Positions 8,054 through 16,381 of a stretch of DNA of 64,000 nucleotides are shown here, one piece after another. Made by a program: the position numbers and the translations under genes. Positions within the stretch are counted from its first letter, which is position 1; the number at the start of each line of letters is the position of its first letter. The DNA is from Miltoncostaea oceani (lineage in GTDB: Bacteria > Actinomycetota > Thermoleophilia > Miltoncostaeales > Miltoncostaeaceae), in NCBI RefSeq assembly GCF_018141545.1, contig NZ_CP064356.1:1426001-1490000 (forward strand). The letters are read 5' to 3'. The notes under the pieces are model-generated. The model saw only the letters and a list, made by a program, of their open reading frames with translations, was not told where the DNA came from and did not search any database.

Positions 8054-8724
8054 GCGAGCTGGCCCGCCAGGTCGAGGCGCTGCTGTTCCTGTCGCCGGAG
8101 CCGCTGCCGGTGGTCGCGCTCTGCGAGATCACGGAGGAGTCGCCGGGCGAGGTGCAGCGCGCCCTCGCCGACGTGGCCGGGCGCCACGGCGCCGACGGCG
8201 GGCTGGAGGTCAGCGAGATCGCGGGCGGCTTCACCCTGCGCACGCGCGCCGACCTGGCCGGCGTCTGCGACCGGCTGCGGGAGCGCCCGCCGGAGGACCG
8301 CCTGTCGCCCGCGGCGATGGAGACCCTCGCCGTCGTCGCGTACCTCGAGCCGGTCAGCCGGCCGCAGATCAGCCGCCTGCGCGGCGTCGCGGTCGACTCG
8401 ACGGTCACGTCGCTGCTGGAGCGGGGGCTCATCGAGGAGGCCGGCCGGCCCTCCGAGGGCGGGGCGATGCGGTACCGCACGACGCGGCTCTTCCAGGAGC
8501 GGTTCGGCCTGCGCCGCGCCGGAGACCTGCCGCCGCTCGACGGCTTCGAGCTGAGCGGCCCCGAGGCGGAGCGGGTGCGCGAGCGCCTCATCAGCGCCGG
8601 CCACCTGCCCGAGGGCGCCGGGGCGGCCCCGGGCGACGAGGCCGACGACGACGACACCGGCGCCGACGACGCCCCGGACGCGGACGTCGACGCCGGGGCG
8701 GGTGCGCGGACCGATGGCGGATGA
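8050..8724 (+). CDS. scpB: Segregation and condensation protein B
   Basis: ScpB is a dimeric double winged-helix protein that binds ScpA and completes SMC-ScpAB. The 224-residue protein starts MSELARQVEALLFLSPEPLP and contains the family signature AAMETLAVVAYLEPVSRPQI with the nearby RGV...T..LLERGLIEE segment and RYRTT..F...FGL. The C-terminal 40 residues are an Asp/Ala-rich acidic tail outside the folded core. ATG 8050 overlaps scpA, and its end overlaps rluB by 11 bases. Confidence 0.93.
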   Translation: MSELARQVEALLFLSPEPLPVVALCEITEESPGEVQRALADVAGRHGADGGLEVSEIAGGFTLRTRADLAGVCDRLRERPPEDRLSPAAMETLAVVAYLEPVSRPQISRLRGVAVDSTVTSLLERGLIEEAGRPSEGGAMRYRTTRLFQERFGLRRAGDLPPLDGFELSGPEAERVRERLISAGHLPEGAGAAPGDEADDDDTGADDAPDADVDAGAGARTDGG

Positions 8725-9445
8725 GCGCATGAGGGTCCACCGGGCACTCGCCCTGGCGGGCGTGGCCAGCCGCCGCGCCTCCGAGGCCCTCGTCGCCGAG
8801 GGGCGGGTCACGGTGAACGGCCTGCCGGCGACCGTCGGCCAGCTCGTCGAGGTCTCCGACGCCCTCGCCGTGGACGGCCGCGCCGTGCGCGGCGCCGAGC
8901 CGCGACGCGCCTACTTGCTCAACAAGGCGCCGGGCGTGGTCTCCACCGCGAGCGACCCGCAGGGGCGGCCCACGGTGCTCGACGAGCTGCCCGACGACGT
9001 GCGCCTCTACCCGGTCGGCCGGCTCGACATCGACACCACCGGGGCGCTCATCGTCACCAACGACGGGGAGCTCGCCGCGCGGCTGATGCACCCGAGCTCG
9101 AAGGCGCCGAAGACCTACGAGGTGCTGCTGCGCGGGCAGGTGTCGGCGGCGACGTTCCGCCGCCTCCGCGACGGCGTGGAGCTGGAGGACGGCATCACCG
9201 CCCCCGCACGGGTCGAGACGATGGAGCGGATGTCGCCCGGCGGCACGTGGCTGCGGCTGGAGCTGACCGAGGGGCGCAACCGCCAGGTGCGGCGGATGGG
9301 CGACGCCGTCGGCCACCGCGTGATGCGGCTCCACCGGGCGCGGTACGCGGGGATCGGCGTGCAGAAGCTCGCCCCCGGGCGATGGCGCCCGCTCACCCGG
9401 GCGGAGTGGCGCAAGCTCGGCGCGACGGTGGGGCTGGAGCGCTGA
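8714..9445 (+). CDS. rluB: 23S rRNA pseudouridine synthase, RluB/RsuA family
   Basis: The enzyme isomerises a uridine in rRNA to pseudouridine. An N-terminal S4 RNA-binding domain (VHRALALAGVASRRASEALV) is followed by the RsuA/RluB catalytic domain with PVGRLDIDTTGALIVTNDG, which carries the catalytic Asp, and EGRNRQVRRMGDAVGH. Length of about 243 residues from ATG 8714 fits. ATG 8729 and GTG 8702 are other in-frame starts. It follows scpAB, a very common order. The stop TGA is shared with the following aroH start (CTGA). Confidence 0.92.
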   Translation: MADERMRVHRALALAGVASRRASEALVAEGRVTVNGLPATVGQLVEVSDALAVDGRAVRGAEPRRAYLLNKAPGVVSTASDPQGRPTVLDELPDDVRLYPVGRLDIDTTGALIVTNDGELAARLMHPSSKAPKTYEVLLRGQVSAATFRRLRDGVELEDGITAPARVETMERMSPGGTWLRLELTEGRNRQVRRMGDAVGHRVMRLHRARYAGIGVQKLAPGRWRPLTRAEWRKLGATVGLER

Positions 9446-9819
9446 GCGGCAGGGTCGTCAGAGCCGTCCGGGGGGCGACCTCCGCGGAGCACGACACCCC
9501 CGAGGAGATCCTCGGGAGCACGGCGGAGCTCCTCACCGAGGTCCTCGACCGCAACGGCCTCGAGACCGACGACCTGATCTCGATCATCTTCACGATGACG
9601 CCCGACCTGACGAGCGAGTTCCCGGCCCTGGCCGCCCGCCAGGCGGGTCTCACCACGGTCCCCCTGATCTGCACCAGCGAGATCCCCGTGCCGGGCTCGC
9701 TCGGCAAGTGCATCCGCCTGCTGCTGCACTGCACCGTCCCCGAGGACCGGCACATCACCCACGTCTACCTGCGGGAGGCGAAGGTCCTGCGGCCCGACCT
9801 CGCGCGGGAACCCCAGTAG
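9442..9819 (+). CDS. aroH: Chorismate mutase, AroH class, apparent CTG start
   Basis: This 125-residue enzyme converts chorismate to prephenate for phenylalanine and tyrosine. It matches the AroH fold of Bacillus end to end: RAVRGATSAEHDTPEEIL (active-site Arg), CTSEIPV (Glu), CIRLLL (Arg), HVYLREA (Tyr) and VLRPDL (Arg). The family begins only a few residues before RAVRGAT, yet no ATG, GTG or TTG lies in frame there. The only candidate is CTG 9442, which overlaps the rluB stop as CTGA, the same geometry as the ATGA and GTGA junctions elsewhere. It belongs with hisC, aroF, tyrA and aroA downstream. Confidence 0.88.
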   Translation: MSGRVVRAVRGATSAEHDTPEEILGSTAELLTEVLDRNGLETDDLISIIFTMTPDLTSEFPALAARQAGLTTVPLICTSEIPVPGSLGKCIRLLLHCTVPEDRHITHVYLREAKVLRPDLAREPQ

Positions 9820-9835
9820 GGGCCCGGGCTCAGCC

Positions 9836-10507
9836 TCAGGCTCCGAAGAGGCGCAGCTCGGGTTCGCGCATCCCGCGCAGCTCGGCGATGTCGACCACCG
9901 CCGTCGCGAGGCCCCGCGACGTGGCGAGGGTGCGGGCCTGGACCTTCATCGTCTCCGCGACGAGGGTCCCCCGGCACGACGCGAGGGCCGGGTCCTCGCG
10001 GATGTACTCGAGGTAGCGGCAGAGCTGCTCCACCGCGAGGATCGTCCCGACCCGCTTCACCTCGACCGCGACGTAGCCCTCGCCGTCGGCGCAGAGCAGG
10101 TCGACCGGCCCGACCGGCGTGGGGTACTCGCGGCGCACGAGGCGCATGCCGGGGCCGAGCACGTCGGGCGCGGCGGCGAGGGCCTCCTGCAGGTCGCGCT
10201 CGACGCCGTCCTTCTCCAGGCCGAGGGCCTCGCCCATGTCGTGGTCGGAGTCCGACAGGACCTCCTCCATGCGGATCTCCAGCCGCTCCGCACGGGCGCC
10301 GGTCCCCTTCTCCACCGTGATCAGCCCGTCCGACTCGGTGACGCGGGTGCGCGGGGTCATCCAGTTCAGCGGCTTGAAGCCGCCGGCGTCGGAGTGGACG
10401 AGGACGGAGCCGTCCTGCTTCAGGATCAGCAGGCGCACCGCCGTCGGCAGCACCGACGAGACCCGGCCCTGGTAGCGCACCTCGCAGCGGGCGACGATGA
10501 GACGCAT
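9836..10507 (-). CDS. nucS: Mismatch-specific endonuclease NucS/EndoMS
   Basis: NucS cuts both strands at certain mismatches and replaces MutS-MutL in most actinobacteria and some archaea. The 223-residue length fits. The N-terminal half is a dimerisation/DNA-binding barrel (MRLIVARCEVRYQGR, KPLNWMTP). The C-terminal nuclease domain has the RecB-like PD-(D/E)xK pattern: PVGPVDLLCADGEGYVAVEVKR gives Asp...Glu-x-Lys, then QLCRYLEYI. The protein ends ELRLFGA, resembling a C-terminal sliding-clamp-binding motif. A TAGGCT box lies nine bases before ATG 10507. It is convergent with aroH, with only 16 bases between stops. Confidence 0.95.
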   Translation of the reverse strand: MRLIVARCEVRYQGRVSSVLPTAVRLLILKQDGSVLVHSDAGGFKPLNWMTPRTRVTESDGLITVEKGTGARAERLEIRMEEVLSDSDHDMGEALGLEKDGVERDLQEALAAAPDVLGPGMRLVRREYPTPVGPVDLLCADGEGYVAVEVKRVGTILAVEQLCRYLEYIREDPALASCRGTLVAETMKVQARTLATSRGLATAVVDIAELRGMREPELRLFGA

Positions 10508-10557
10508 CGGGGCCGGAGCCTACGCAGCCGCCGCGCCCCGCGTGCGGCCGCGCCCGC

Positions 10558-11379
10558 TCAGACCAGGTCGATGTCCAGCCCGAGGTCGAGGGACGGCGCG
10601 GAGTGGGTGAGGGCGCCGACGCTCACGGCGTCGACCCCCGTCGCCGCGGCCGCCCGGGCGCCCTCGAGCGTCATGCCGCCACTCGCCTCCAGCTTCGCCC
10701 GCCCCGCCGTCACCGCGACGGCGTCGCGCAGCTCGTCGGGCCCCATGTTGTCCAGCAGGATCCAGTCGGCCCCGGCGTCGAGCGCGAGGCGGACGCCGGT
10801 GAGGTCGTCGGCCTCCACCTCGACGAGCACGTCCGGCAGCGCGGTCCGCGCCCGGGCGACGGCGTCGGCCAGCCCCTCGCCGGCGAGGGCGAGGTGGTTG
10901 TCCTTCACGAGGACGCGGTCGAAGAGCCCCATCCGGTGGTTCACCCCGCCGCCGGCGACGACCGCCGCCTTCTCCAGCGCCCGCAGGCCGGGGGTCGTCT
11001 TGCGGGTGTCGAGGACGGCGACCCCGGGGCCGACCGCCTCCACGTACGCGCGGGTCAGGGTCGCCACCCCCGACAGGTGGCAGAGCAGGTTGAGCAGCGT
11101 CCGCTCCGCGGTCAGCACCGCCCGCGCGGGCCCGAACACCTCGGCCACCACGCTGCCGGGCGCGAGCACGTCGCCGTCCTCGTACCACCACGTCGCGGCG
11201 ACGCCGGTCTGGCGGACGACCTCCTCGCCCGCCGCCCGCCCCGCCAGCACCCCGTCGCGCCGGGACACGACCCGCGCGACCGCCTGCGCGTCCTCGGGCA
11301 CGAGCAGGGCCGACGTGATGTCGCCACGCTCGCCGAGGTCCTCCGCCAGGGCGAGCGCGACCACGTCCTCCGGGGTCAT
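10558..11379 (-). CDS. nadC: Nicotinate-nucleotide pyrophosphorylase (quinolinate phosphoribosyltransferase)
   Basis: NadC joins quinolinate and PRPP to give nicotinate mononucleotide, the third step of de novo NAD synthesis. The 273-residue protein shows the family's GDITSALL near the N-terminus, ERTLLNLLCHLSGVAT, LDTRKTTPGLRALEK (phosphate/PRPP-binding Arg and Lys residues), GGGVNHRMGLFD and LVEVEADD, with DWILLDNMGP near the C-terminus. ATG 11379 overlaps the nadA stop by four bases, making it the last gene of nadB-nadA-nadC. Confidence 0.95.
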   Translation of the reverse strand: MTPEDVVALALAEDLGERGDITSALLVPEDAQAVARVVSRRDGVLAGRAAGEEVVRQTGVAATWWYEDGDVLAPGSVVAEVFGPARAVLTAERTLLNLLCHLSGVATLTRAYVEAVGPGVAVLDTRKTTPGLRALEKAAVVAGGGVNHRMGLFDRVLVKDNHLALAGEGLADAVARARTALPDVLVEVEADDLTGVRLALDAGADWILLDNMGPDELRDAVAVTAGRAKLEASGGMTLEGARAAAATGVDAVSVGALTHSAPSLDLGLDIDLV

Positions 11380-12485
11380 CCGAGCGCCAGCATCCGGTCG
11401 AGCGCGAGGCGCCCCTGGCGGCGCATCTCCTCGTCCACCTCCACCACGTTCACGACGTCACCGGCCGCGAGCGACTCGAGGCACCAGGTGAGCTTCGGCA
11501 GGTCGATCCGGTTCATCGTGACGCACGGGCAGATGTCCTCCTTCAGGCAGGAGATCCGCTTGTCGGGGTGCCGCAGGCGCAGGCGGTTGACGAGGTTCCA
11601 GTCCGTCCCGATCACCGCGGACGACCCGGCCGGCAGCTCCTCGCAGCGCCGGATGATGTACTCGGTGCTGCCGTCCTCGTCGGCGGCCTCGACCACCGGA
11701 CGCGGGCACTCGGGGTGCACGATGACGCGCACGCCGGGGTCGGCCGCGCGGTGCTCCTCGATCTGGCGCACGTTGAACGCCGTGTGCACGTTGCAGAAGC
11801 CCTTCCACAGCACGATCTCCGCCTCGCTCAGCGCGTCGCCGGTCAGGCCGCCGAGCTCCGCGATCCGCGGGTTCCAGACGAGCGGGTCCGACGGGTCCAT
11901 CCCGAGGCGGCAGGCGGTGTTGCGGCCGAGGTGCTCGTCGGGGAAGAAGAAGATCGCGTCGCCCTCGGAGAGGGCCCACTCGAACGCCTTCTGGGCGTTG
12001 CCCGACGTGCAGACCGCGCCGCCGTGCGCGCCGACGAACGCCTTCAGGTCGGCACCCGAGTTCATGTAGGTCAGCGGGATGACCTTCCTGCCCGGCAGCG
12101 CGGCCGCCATCTGGTCCCAGGCGTCCCGCACGGTGTAGATGTCGGCCGTCTCGGCCAGGTGGCACCCGGCGCCGAGGTCGGGCAGCACGACCCGCTGGTG
12201 CGGCTGCTTCAGCACGTCGGCGGCCTCGGCCATGAAATAGACGCCGAGGAAGACGATCAGCTCGGCCTCCGTCGCGGCGGCGCCGCGCCGCGCGAGCAGG
12301 TACGAGTCGCCGGTGACGTCGGCGAACGCGATGACCTCGTCGCGCTGGTAGTGGTGGCCGAGGATGACGGCCCGGGGGCCGAGGGCCCGGCGGGCGGCCC
12401 AGGCACGCTCCCAGAGCTCCTCGCCGCCGGCGGCCGTCTCGGTCGCCGGCAGCGCGCAGGCGGGTCCGGTCGCGGTGGTGGTCAT
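11376..12485 (-). CDS. nadA: Quinolinate synthase
   Basis: NadA condenses iminoaspartate with dihydroxyacetone phosphate to quinolinate using a [4Fe-4S] cluster with three Cys ligands. The 369-residue protein has AVILGHHYQRDEVI near the N-terminus and the candidate cluster cysteines in LGAGCHLAET, AVCTSGNAQ and CLKEDICPCVTMN. FFPDEHLGRNTA and VHPECPRPVV are further family blocks. ATG 12485 overlaps the nadB stop (ATGA) and its own stop overlaps nadC. The cluster makes the enzyme oxygen-sensitive. Confidence 0.95.
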   Translation of the reverse strand: MTTTATGPACALPATETAAGGEELWERAWAARRALGPRAVILGHHYQRDEVIAFADVTGDSYLLARRGAAATEAELIVFLGVYFMAEAADVLKQPHQRVVLPDLGAGCHLAETADIYTVRDAWDQMAAALPGRKVIPLTYMNSGADLKAFVGAHGGAVCTSGNAQKAFEWALSEGDAIFFFPDEHLGRNTACRLGMDPSDPLVWNPRIAELGGLTGDALSEAEIVLWKGFCNVHTAFNVRQIEEHRAADPGVRVIVHPECPRPVVEAADEDGSTEYIIRRCEELPAGSSAVIGTDWNLVNRLRLRHPDKRISCLKEDICPCVTMNRIDLPKLTWCLESLAAGDVVNVVEVDEEMRRQGRLALDRMLALG

Positions 12486-14065
12486 GCGGCCTCCAGGGCG
12501 AGGGCCCGGTCGCGCCGGGCGGTGGCGGGCGGGAGGGCGACCGGCAGGCCGCCGACCCAGGCGATCCGGCGCGCCTGGCGCGGATCGGGGGCGGGATGGT
12601 CGGAGCGGAAGTGCGCGCCGCGGCTCTCGGTGCGCAGCGCCGCGGCGGCCGCCGCGAGGCGGCCGACGAGCAGCAGGTTGTCGGTGGCGGGGTCGGTGCC
12701 CTCGGGCAGCGCGGCGAGCGCGTCCGCGGCGACCCGCAGACCGGCGTCGTCGCGCTCCACCCCGACGCCGCGCCACATCGCGTCCTGCAGGGCGGCGCGC
12801 ACCGCGGGGTCCGCGCCGCGCGGCCGGGGCGGCGCCACGGCGACGGTGGGCGAGAGGGGACCGGCGGGCCATGCGGCGGCGGGCTCGCCGAGCACGCGCG
12901 CGGCGGCGGTCGCGAGGACCGCGGCCTCGAGCAGGCCGTTCGAGGCGAGGCGGTTGGCGCCGTGGGCGCCGGTCGCCGCGCACTCGCCGACGGCGAACAG
13001 GCCGGGGAGGGTGGTGCGGCCCGCCATGTCGGTCAGCGCGCCGCCGATGCCGTAGTGGGCGGCCGGCGTGACGGGGACGAGGTCGCGGGCGAGGTCGAGC
13101 CCGTGCTCGGCGCAGAGGGCCGCGACGGTGGGGAAGCGGGCGTGCACCTCGTCGGGGTCCAGGTGACGCAGGTCGATCGTGACGTCGGCGCCCCCCTCCG
13201 CGGCGTGCCGGGCGATCGCCCGGGCCACCACGTCGCGGGGGCCGAGCTCGGCCATCGGGTGCTCGTCGGGCATGAACCGCCGCCCGGCGGCGTCGCGCAG
13301 GATGCCGCCCTCGCCGCGGACGGCCTCGCTCACCAGGGCGAGCGGACCGGTGCCGACGGCGAGCGCCGTGGGGTGGAACTGCACCAGCTCCAGGTCGGCC
13401 AGCGCCGCGCCCGCGCGGGCCGCGAGCGCCGGGCCGTCGGCGGTCGCGCCCAGCGGGTTGGTGGTGCGGGAGTAGAGCTGGCCCATGCCGCCCGCCGCGA
13501 GGGCGACGGCGCGGGCCGCGCGTACGCGCTCCCGCCCGCCGGTCGTGACCGTCCGCAGGCCCGCGACGGCGCCGTCGGCGACGAGCACCTCCAGGGCGCG
13601 CTCGTCCTCGTGGACCTCGATGCGCGGGTCGCGGCGCAGCGCCGCGCTGAGGGCGGCGACGATGTGGGCCCCGGTGGCGTCCCCGCCGGCGTGGACCACC
13701 CGCGCCGCGGAGTGGGCGCCCTCGCGGGCGAGGCGCAGCCGGCCCTCGCCGCGGTCGAACCGCACGCCGCGGGCGAGCAGCGCCATGACCTGCGCCGGGC
13801 CCTCGCGGCAGATGAGCCGGACGGCGTCCTCGTCGCAGAGGCCGGCCCCGGCGGCGAGCGTGTCGCGCACGTGGTCGGCGATCGAGTCGCGCGGGTCGAT
13901 CGCGGCCGCGATCCCGCCCTGGGCCCGGCGGGTGCTGCCGTCGCCGAGGCTCCCCTCCGACACCACGACCACCGGGCCGTGCTCCGCCGCCTCGAGTGCC
14001 AGGAGGCTTCCGGCGATGCCGCTGCCCACCACGATCACGGGGTCCCTCTCGGGCGCTCGGCTCAT
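12482..14065 (-). CDS. nadB: L-aspartate oxidase
   Basis: NadB is an FAD enzyme that oxidises aspartate to iminoaspartate, the substrate of NadA. The 527-residue protein begins with a dinucleotide-binding fold (VIVVGSGIAGSLLALEAAEH) and shows STRRAQGGIAAA, the substrate-domain block FHPTAL, EAVRGEGGILRD, the HYGIGGALTD loop and GANRLASNGLLE, all typical of the succinate dehydrogenase/aspartate oxidase family. ATG 14065 is chosen over the in-frame ATG 14083 because an AGGAG lies eight bases before it. It heads the nad operon and diverges from hisC. Confidence 0.95.
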   Translation of the reverse strand: MSRAPERDPVIVVGSGIAGSLLALEAAEHGPVVVVSEGSLGDGSTRRAQGGIAAAIDPRDSIADHVRDTLAAGAGLCDEDAVRLICREGPAQVMALLARGVRFDRGEGRLRLAREGAHSAARVVHAGGDATGAHIVAALSAALRRDPRIEVHEDERALEVLVADGAVAGLRTVTTGGRERVRAARAVALAAGGMGQLYSRTTNPLGATADGPALAARAGAALADLELVQFHPTALAVGTGPLALVSEAVRGEGGILRDAAGRRFMPDEHPMAELGPRDVVARAIARHAAEGGADVTIDLRHLDPDEVHARFPTVAALCAEHGLDLARDLVPVTPAAHYGIGGALTDMAGRTTLPGLFAVGECAATGAHGANRLASNGLLEAAVLATAAARVLGEPAAAWPAGPLSPTVAVAPPRPRGADPAVRAALQDAMWRGVGVERDDAGLRVAADALAALPEGTDPATDNLLLVGRLAAAAAALRTESRGAHFRSDHPAPDPRQARRIAWVGGLPVALPPATARRDRALALEAA

Positions 14066-14173
14066 TTGTTGTTCTCCTGACATGAATGTGACGACGAATT
14101 GGCGTCGATACGACAATAGCGACGCCGGGGCCGTCGGGGAAGGCGGCCGGCGGAGCGCGGTCGCGCGCCCGCC

Positions 14174-14179
14174 TACACT
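14174..14179 (+). promoter_or_regulatory. -10 box (TACACT) of hisC-aroF-tyrA, leaderless spacing
   Basis: TACACT is followed by exactly six bases and then the hisC GTG at 14186, so the transcript likely starts on the codon. The spacer to nadB (14066-14185) carries the nadB ribosome site (AGGAG on the minus strand) and nothing else I can name. Confidence 0.5.
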
Positions 14180-14185
14180 GTCGGG

Positions 14186-15328
14186 GTGAGCATCCGCATC
14201 TCCCCGCGCCTCGCCGCGATCCCGCAGTACGTCCCCGGCCTGACCACCGCCGAGGTGCTGGCGCGGTTCGGCATGGACCACGCCGTGAAGCTGGCGTCGA
14301 ACGAGAGCCCGTTCCCGCCGCTGCCCGGGGTGGCGGAGGTCGTCGCCGCCGGGACGGCCGGGCTCAACCGGTACCCCGACGCCCCCGCCCGCGCCCTGCG
14401 CCGCGCGCTGGCCGAGCGCCACGGGGTGGGTCCCGACGAGGTCGTGATCGGCAACGGCTCGTGCGAGCTGATCCTGCTGGCCGGGCAGGCGCTGCTCGAC
14501 CCGGGCACGACGGTGATCCACGCCGAGCCGTCGTTCTCGCTCTACCCGCACCTCGCCGCCGCCGCCGGCGCCGAGGCCGTCGCGGTGCCGCTGGCCGACG
14601 ACCTCGGCCACGACCTCGACACGATGGCGGCCCTCGTGGACGAGCGGACGCGCCTCGTCATCGTCTGCAACCCGAACAACCCGACCGGGGTGTACCGGTC
14701 GGCCGACGAGATCGAGCGCTTCCTCGACGGCCTGCCGGAGGACCTCGCCGTCATCGTCGACGAGGCCTACTACGACTTCGTGGACCGCGCCGACGCGGGA
14801 CGGACGATGTCGATGGCGCGCGAGCGGCCCAACCTGCTCGTGCTGCGCACCTTCAGCAAGGCGCACGGCCTCTGCGGCCTGCGCGTGGGGTACGGCGTCG
14901 GCCGCGCCTCGTGGATCGACGCGCTCGACCGGGTGCGCCAGCCGTTCAACACGAACGCCCTGGCCCAGGCCGCGGCGCTCGAGAGCCTGAGGCACCCGCA
15001 CGAGCTCGAGAGGAGGGTGCGGGCGGTCGTCGCGGAGCGCGCCCGCGTCGAGCGCGCACTCGCCGCGACGACCTGGGGCTTTACCGGCAGCCAGGCCAAC
15101 TTTATCCTGGTGCGGCCGGACACCGAGCCGGCGGCCGGGTCACCCGGTGTCCACGAGCAGCTCCTGCGTCTGGGCGTCATCGTCCGCGACGGCGCGGCGC
15201 TGGGGTGCTCGGGGAGTCTCCGGGTCTCCATCGGGACCCCGGACGAGAACGACGCATTCCTGTCGGCGCGGGAGCAGGTCGCCCGCACAGGCCCCCGTGA
15301 GACCCAACCAGGACGGACCCCCAGATGA
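14186..15328 (+). CDS. hisC: Histidinol-phosphate/aromatic aminotransferase
   Basis: This is a 380-residue pyridoxal-phosphate aminotransferase of the HisC family. It shows VKLASNESPFPPLP, NRYPDA, IGNGSCELI, VCNPNNPTGVY, VIVDEAYYDFVD and the PLP-lysine block LRTFSKAHGLCGLRVGYG. HisC paralogues placed with aroF and tyrA often act on phenylpyruvate, hydroxyphenylpyruvate or prephenate rather than imidazoleacetol phosphate. Since chorismate mutase, DAHP synthase and TyrA are close by and no his genes are present, an aromatic role is likely, alone or as well. GTG 14186 has a -10 box six bases upstream. The end overlaps aroF by four bases. Confidence 0.88.
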   Translation: MSIRISPRLAAIPQYVPGLTTAEVLARFGMDHAVKLASNESPFPPLPGVAEVVAAGTAGLNRYPDAPARALRRALAERHGVGPDEVVIGNGSCELILLAGQALLDPGTTVIHAEPSFSLYPHLAAAAGAEAVAVPLADDLGHDLDTMAALVDERTRLVIVCNPNNPTGVYRSADEIERFLDGLPEDLAVIVDEAYYDFVDRADAGRTMSMARERPNLLVLRTFSKAHGLCGLRVGYGVGRASWIDALDRVRQPFNTNALAQAAALESLRHPHELERRVRAVVAERARVERALAATTWGFTGSQANFILVRPDTEPAAGSPGVHEQLLRLGVIVRDGAALGCSGSLRVSIGTPDENDAFLSAREQVARTGPRETQPGRTPR

Positions 15329-16371
15329 TGATCGTGATGCAGGAGGGCGCGACCGAGGAGCAGGTCCGCCACGTCGTCGAGCGCATCGAGCAGGCCGGCG
15401 CGAAGGCCCACCCCTCGCGCGGTGAGTTCGTGACCGTCATCGGCGCGATCGGCGACGACCGGGAGATCGTGGCGTCGCTGCAGCTCGAGGGCGAGCCGGG
15501 CGTCGAGAAGGTCGTCCCGATCCTGAAGCCCTACAAGCTGGTCTCCAGCGACTTCCGCGGCCGCGACGCCGTGGTCGAGGTCGCCGGCCGGCCGATCGGC
15601 GGCGGCGCCTTCGGGCTCATCGCCGGCCCCTGCGCCGTCGAGTCGCGCGAGCAGACCCTCGCGTCGGCCCGGGCGTGCAAGGCCGCCGGCGCGACCCTGC
15701 TGCGCGGCGGCGCCTACAAGCCGCGGACCTCGCCGTACGCCTTCCAGGGGCTCGGCAAGGAGGGCCTCGAGATCCTCGCCGAGGCGCGCGAGGAGACCGG
15801 CCTGCCGATCTGCACCGAGCTGATGGACGTCCGCCAGCTGGAGGACGTGCTCGAGGTCGCCGACATGATCCAGCTCGGCGCCCGCAACATGCAGAACTTC
15901 GACCTGCTGCGCGAGGTGGGCCGCACCTCGACCCCCGTGCTGCTGAAGCGCGGCATGGCGAGCACCGTCGAGGAGTGGCTGCTATCGGCCGAGTACATCG
16001 CCCGCGAGGGCAACTCGTCGATCGTGCTCTGCGAGCGCGGCATCCGCACCTTCGAGACCGCGACGCGCTCGACGCTCGACATCTCGTCGGTCCCCGTGGC
16101 GAAGAGCCTGTCGAGCCTGCCGGTGATGGTCGACCCGTCGCACGCGGCGGGCAAGCGCGACCTGATCCTCCCGATGGCGCGCGCCGCCGTCGTCGCCGGC
16201 GCGGACGGCCTGATCGTGGAGGTCCACCCGGCCCCCGAGAACGCCCTCTGCGACGGCCCGCAGGCGCTCCACGCCGACACGTTCGGCGCGTGGGTCGCGG
16301 ACGTGCAGCGGTGCATCGACCTGATGGGCAAGGTGCTCTCGGGCGACGCGCCGGTGGCCGTCGGCGCGTAG
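15325..16371 (+). CDS. aroF: 3-deoxy-7-phosphoheptulonate (DAHP) synthase, type I beta
   Basis: This enzyme condenses phosphoenolpyruvate and erythrose 4-phosphate, the first step of the shikimate pathway. The 348-residue protein has an N-terminal ferredoxin-like regulatory domain (about 1-75) and a barrel with AGPCAVESREQTL, LRGGAYKPRTSPYAFQG, IQLGARNMQNFDLLREVG, VLLKRG and VMVDPSHAAGKRD. This AroA-beta/Thermotoga type is usually feedback-controlled by Phe or Tyr through the N-terminal domain; that is family knowledge. ATG 15325 overlaps the hisC stop. tyrA follows after 10 bases. Confidence 0.95.
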   Translation: MMIVMQEGATEEQVRHVVERIEQAGAKAHPSRGEFVTVIGAIGDDREIVASLQLEGEPGVEKVVPILKPYKLVSSDFRGRDAVVEVAGRPIGGGAFGLIAGPCAVESREQTLASARACKAAGATLLRGGAYKPRTSPYAFQGLGKEGLEILAEAREETGLPICTELMDVRQLEDVLEVADMIQLGARNMQNFDLLREVGRTSTPVLLKRGMASTVEEWLLSAEYIAREGNSSIVLCERGIRTFETATRSTLDISSVPVAKSLSSLPVMVDPSHAAGKRDLILPMARAAVVAGADGLIVEVHPAPENALCDGPQALHADTFGAWVADVQRCIDLMGKVLSGDAPVAVGA

Positions 16372-16381
16372 CGACGTCCCC

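Noticed and set aside
9820-9840. Small palindrome in the 16-base space between aroH and nucS as a bidirectional terminator
   Set aside because: The stem (AGCCT/AGGCT) is only five bases with a one-base loop and lies partly in the nucS coding end; it is too weak to call.
12482-15001. A minus-strand frame extending nadB to 839 residues
   Set aside because: The first 312 codons are antisense to hisC; the AGGAG before ATG 14065 and the dinucleotide-binding motif just after it fix the real start.
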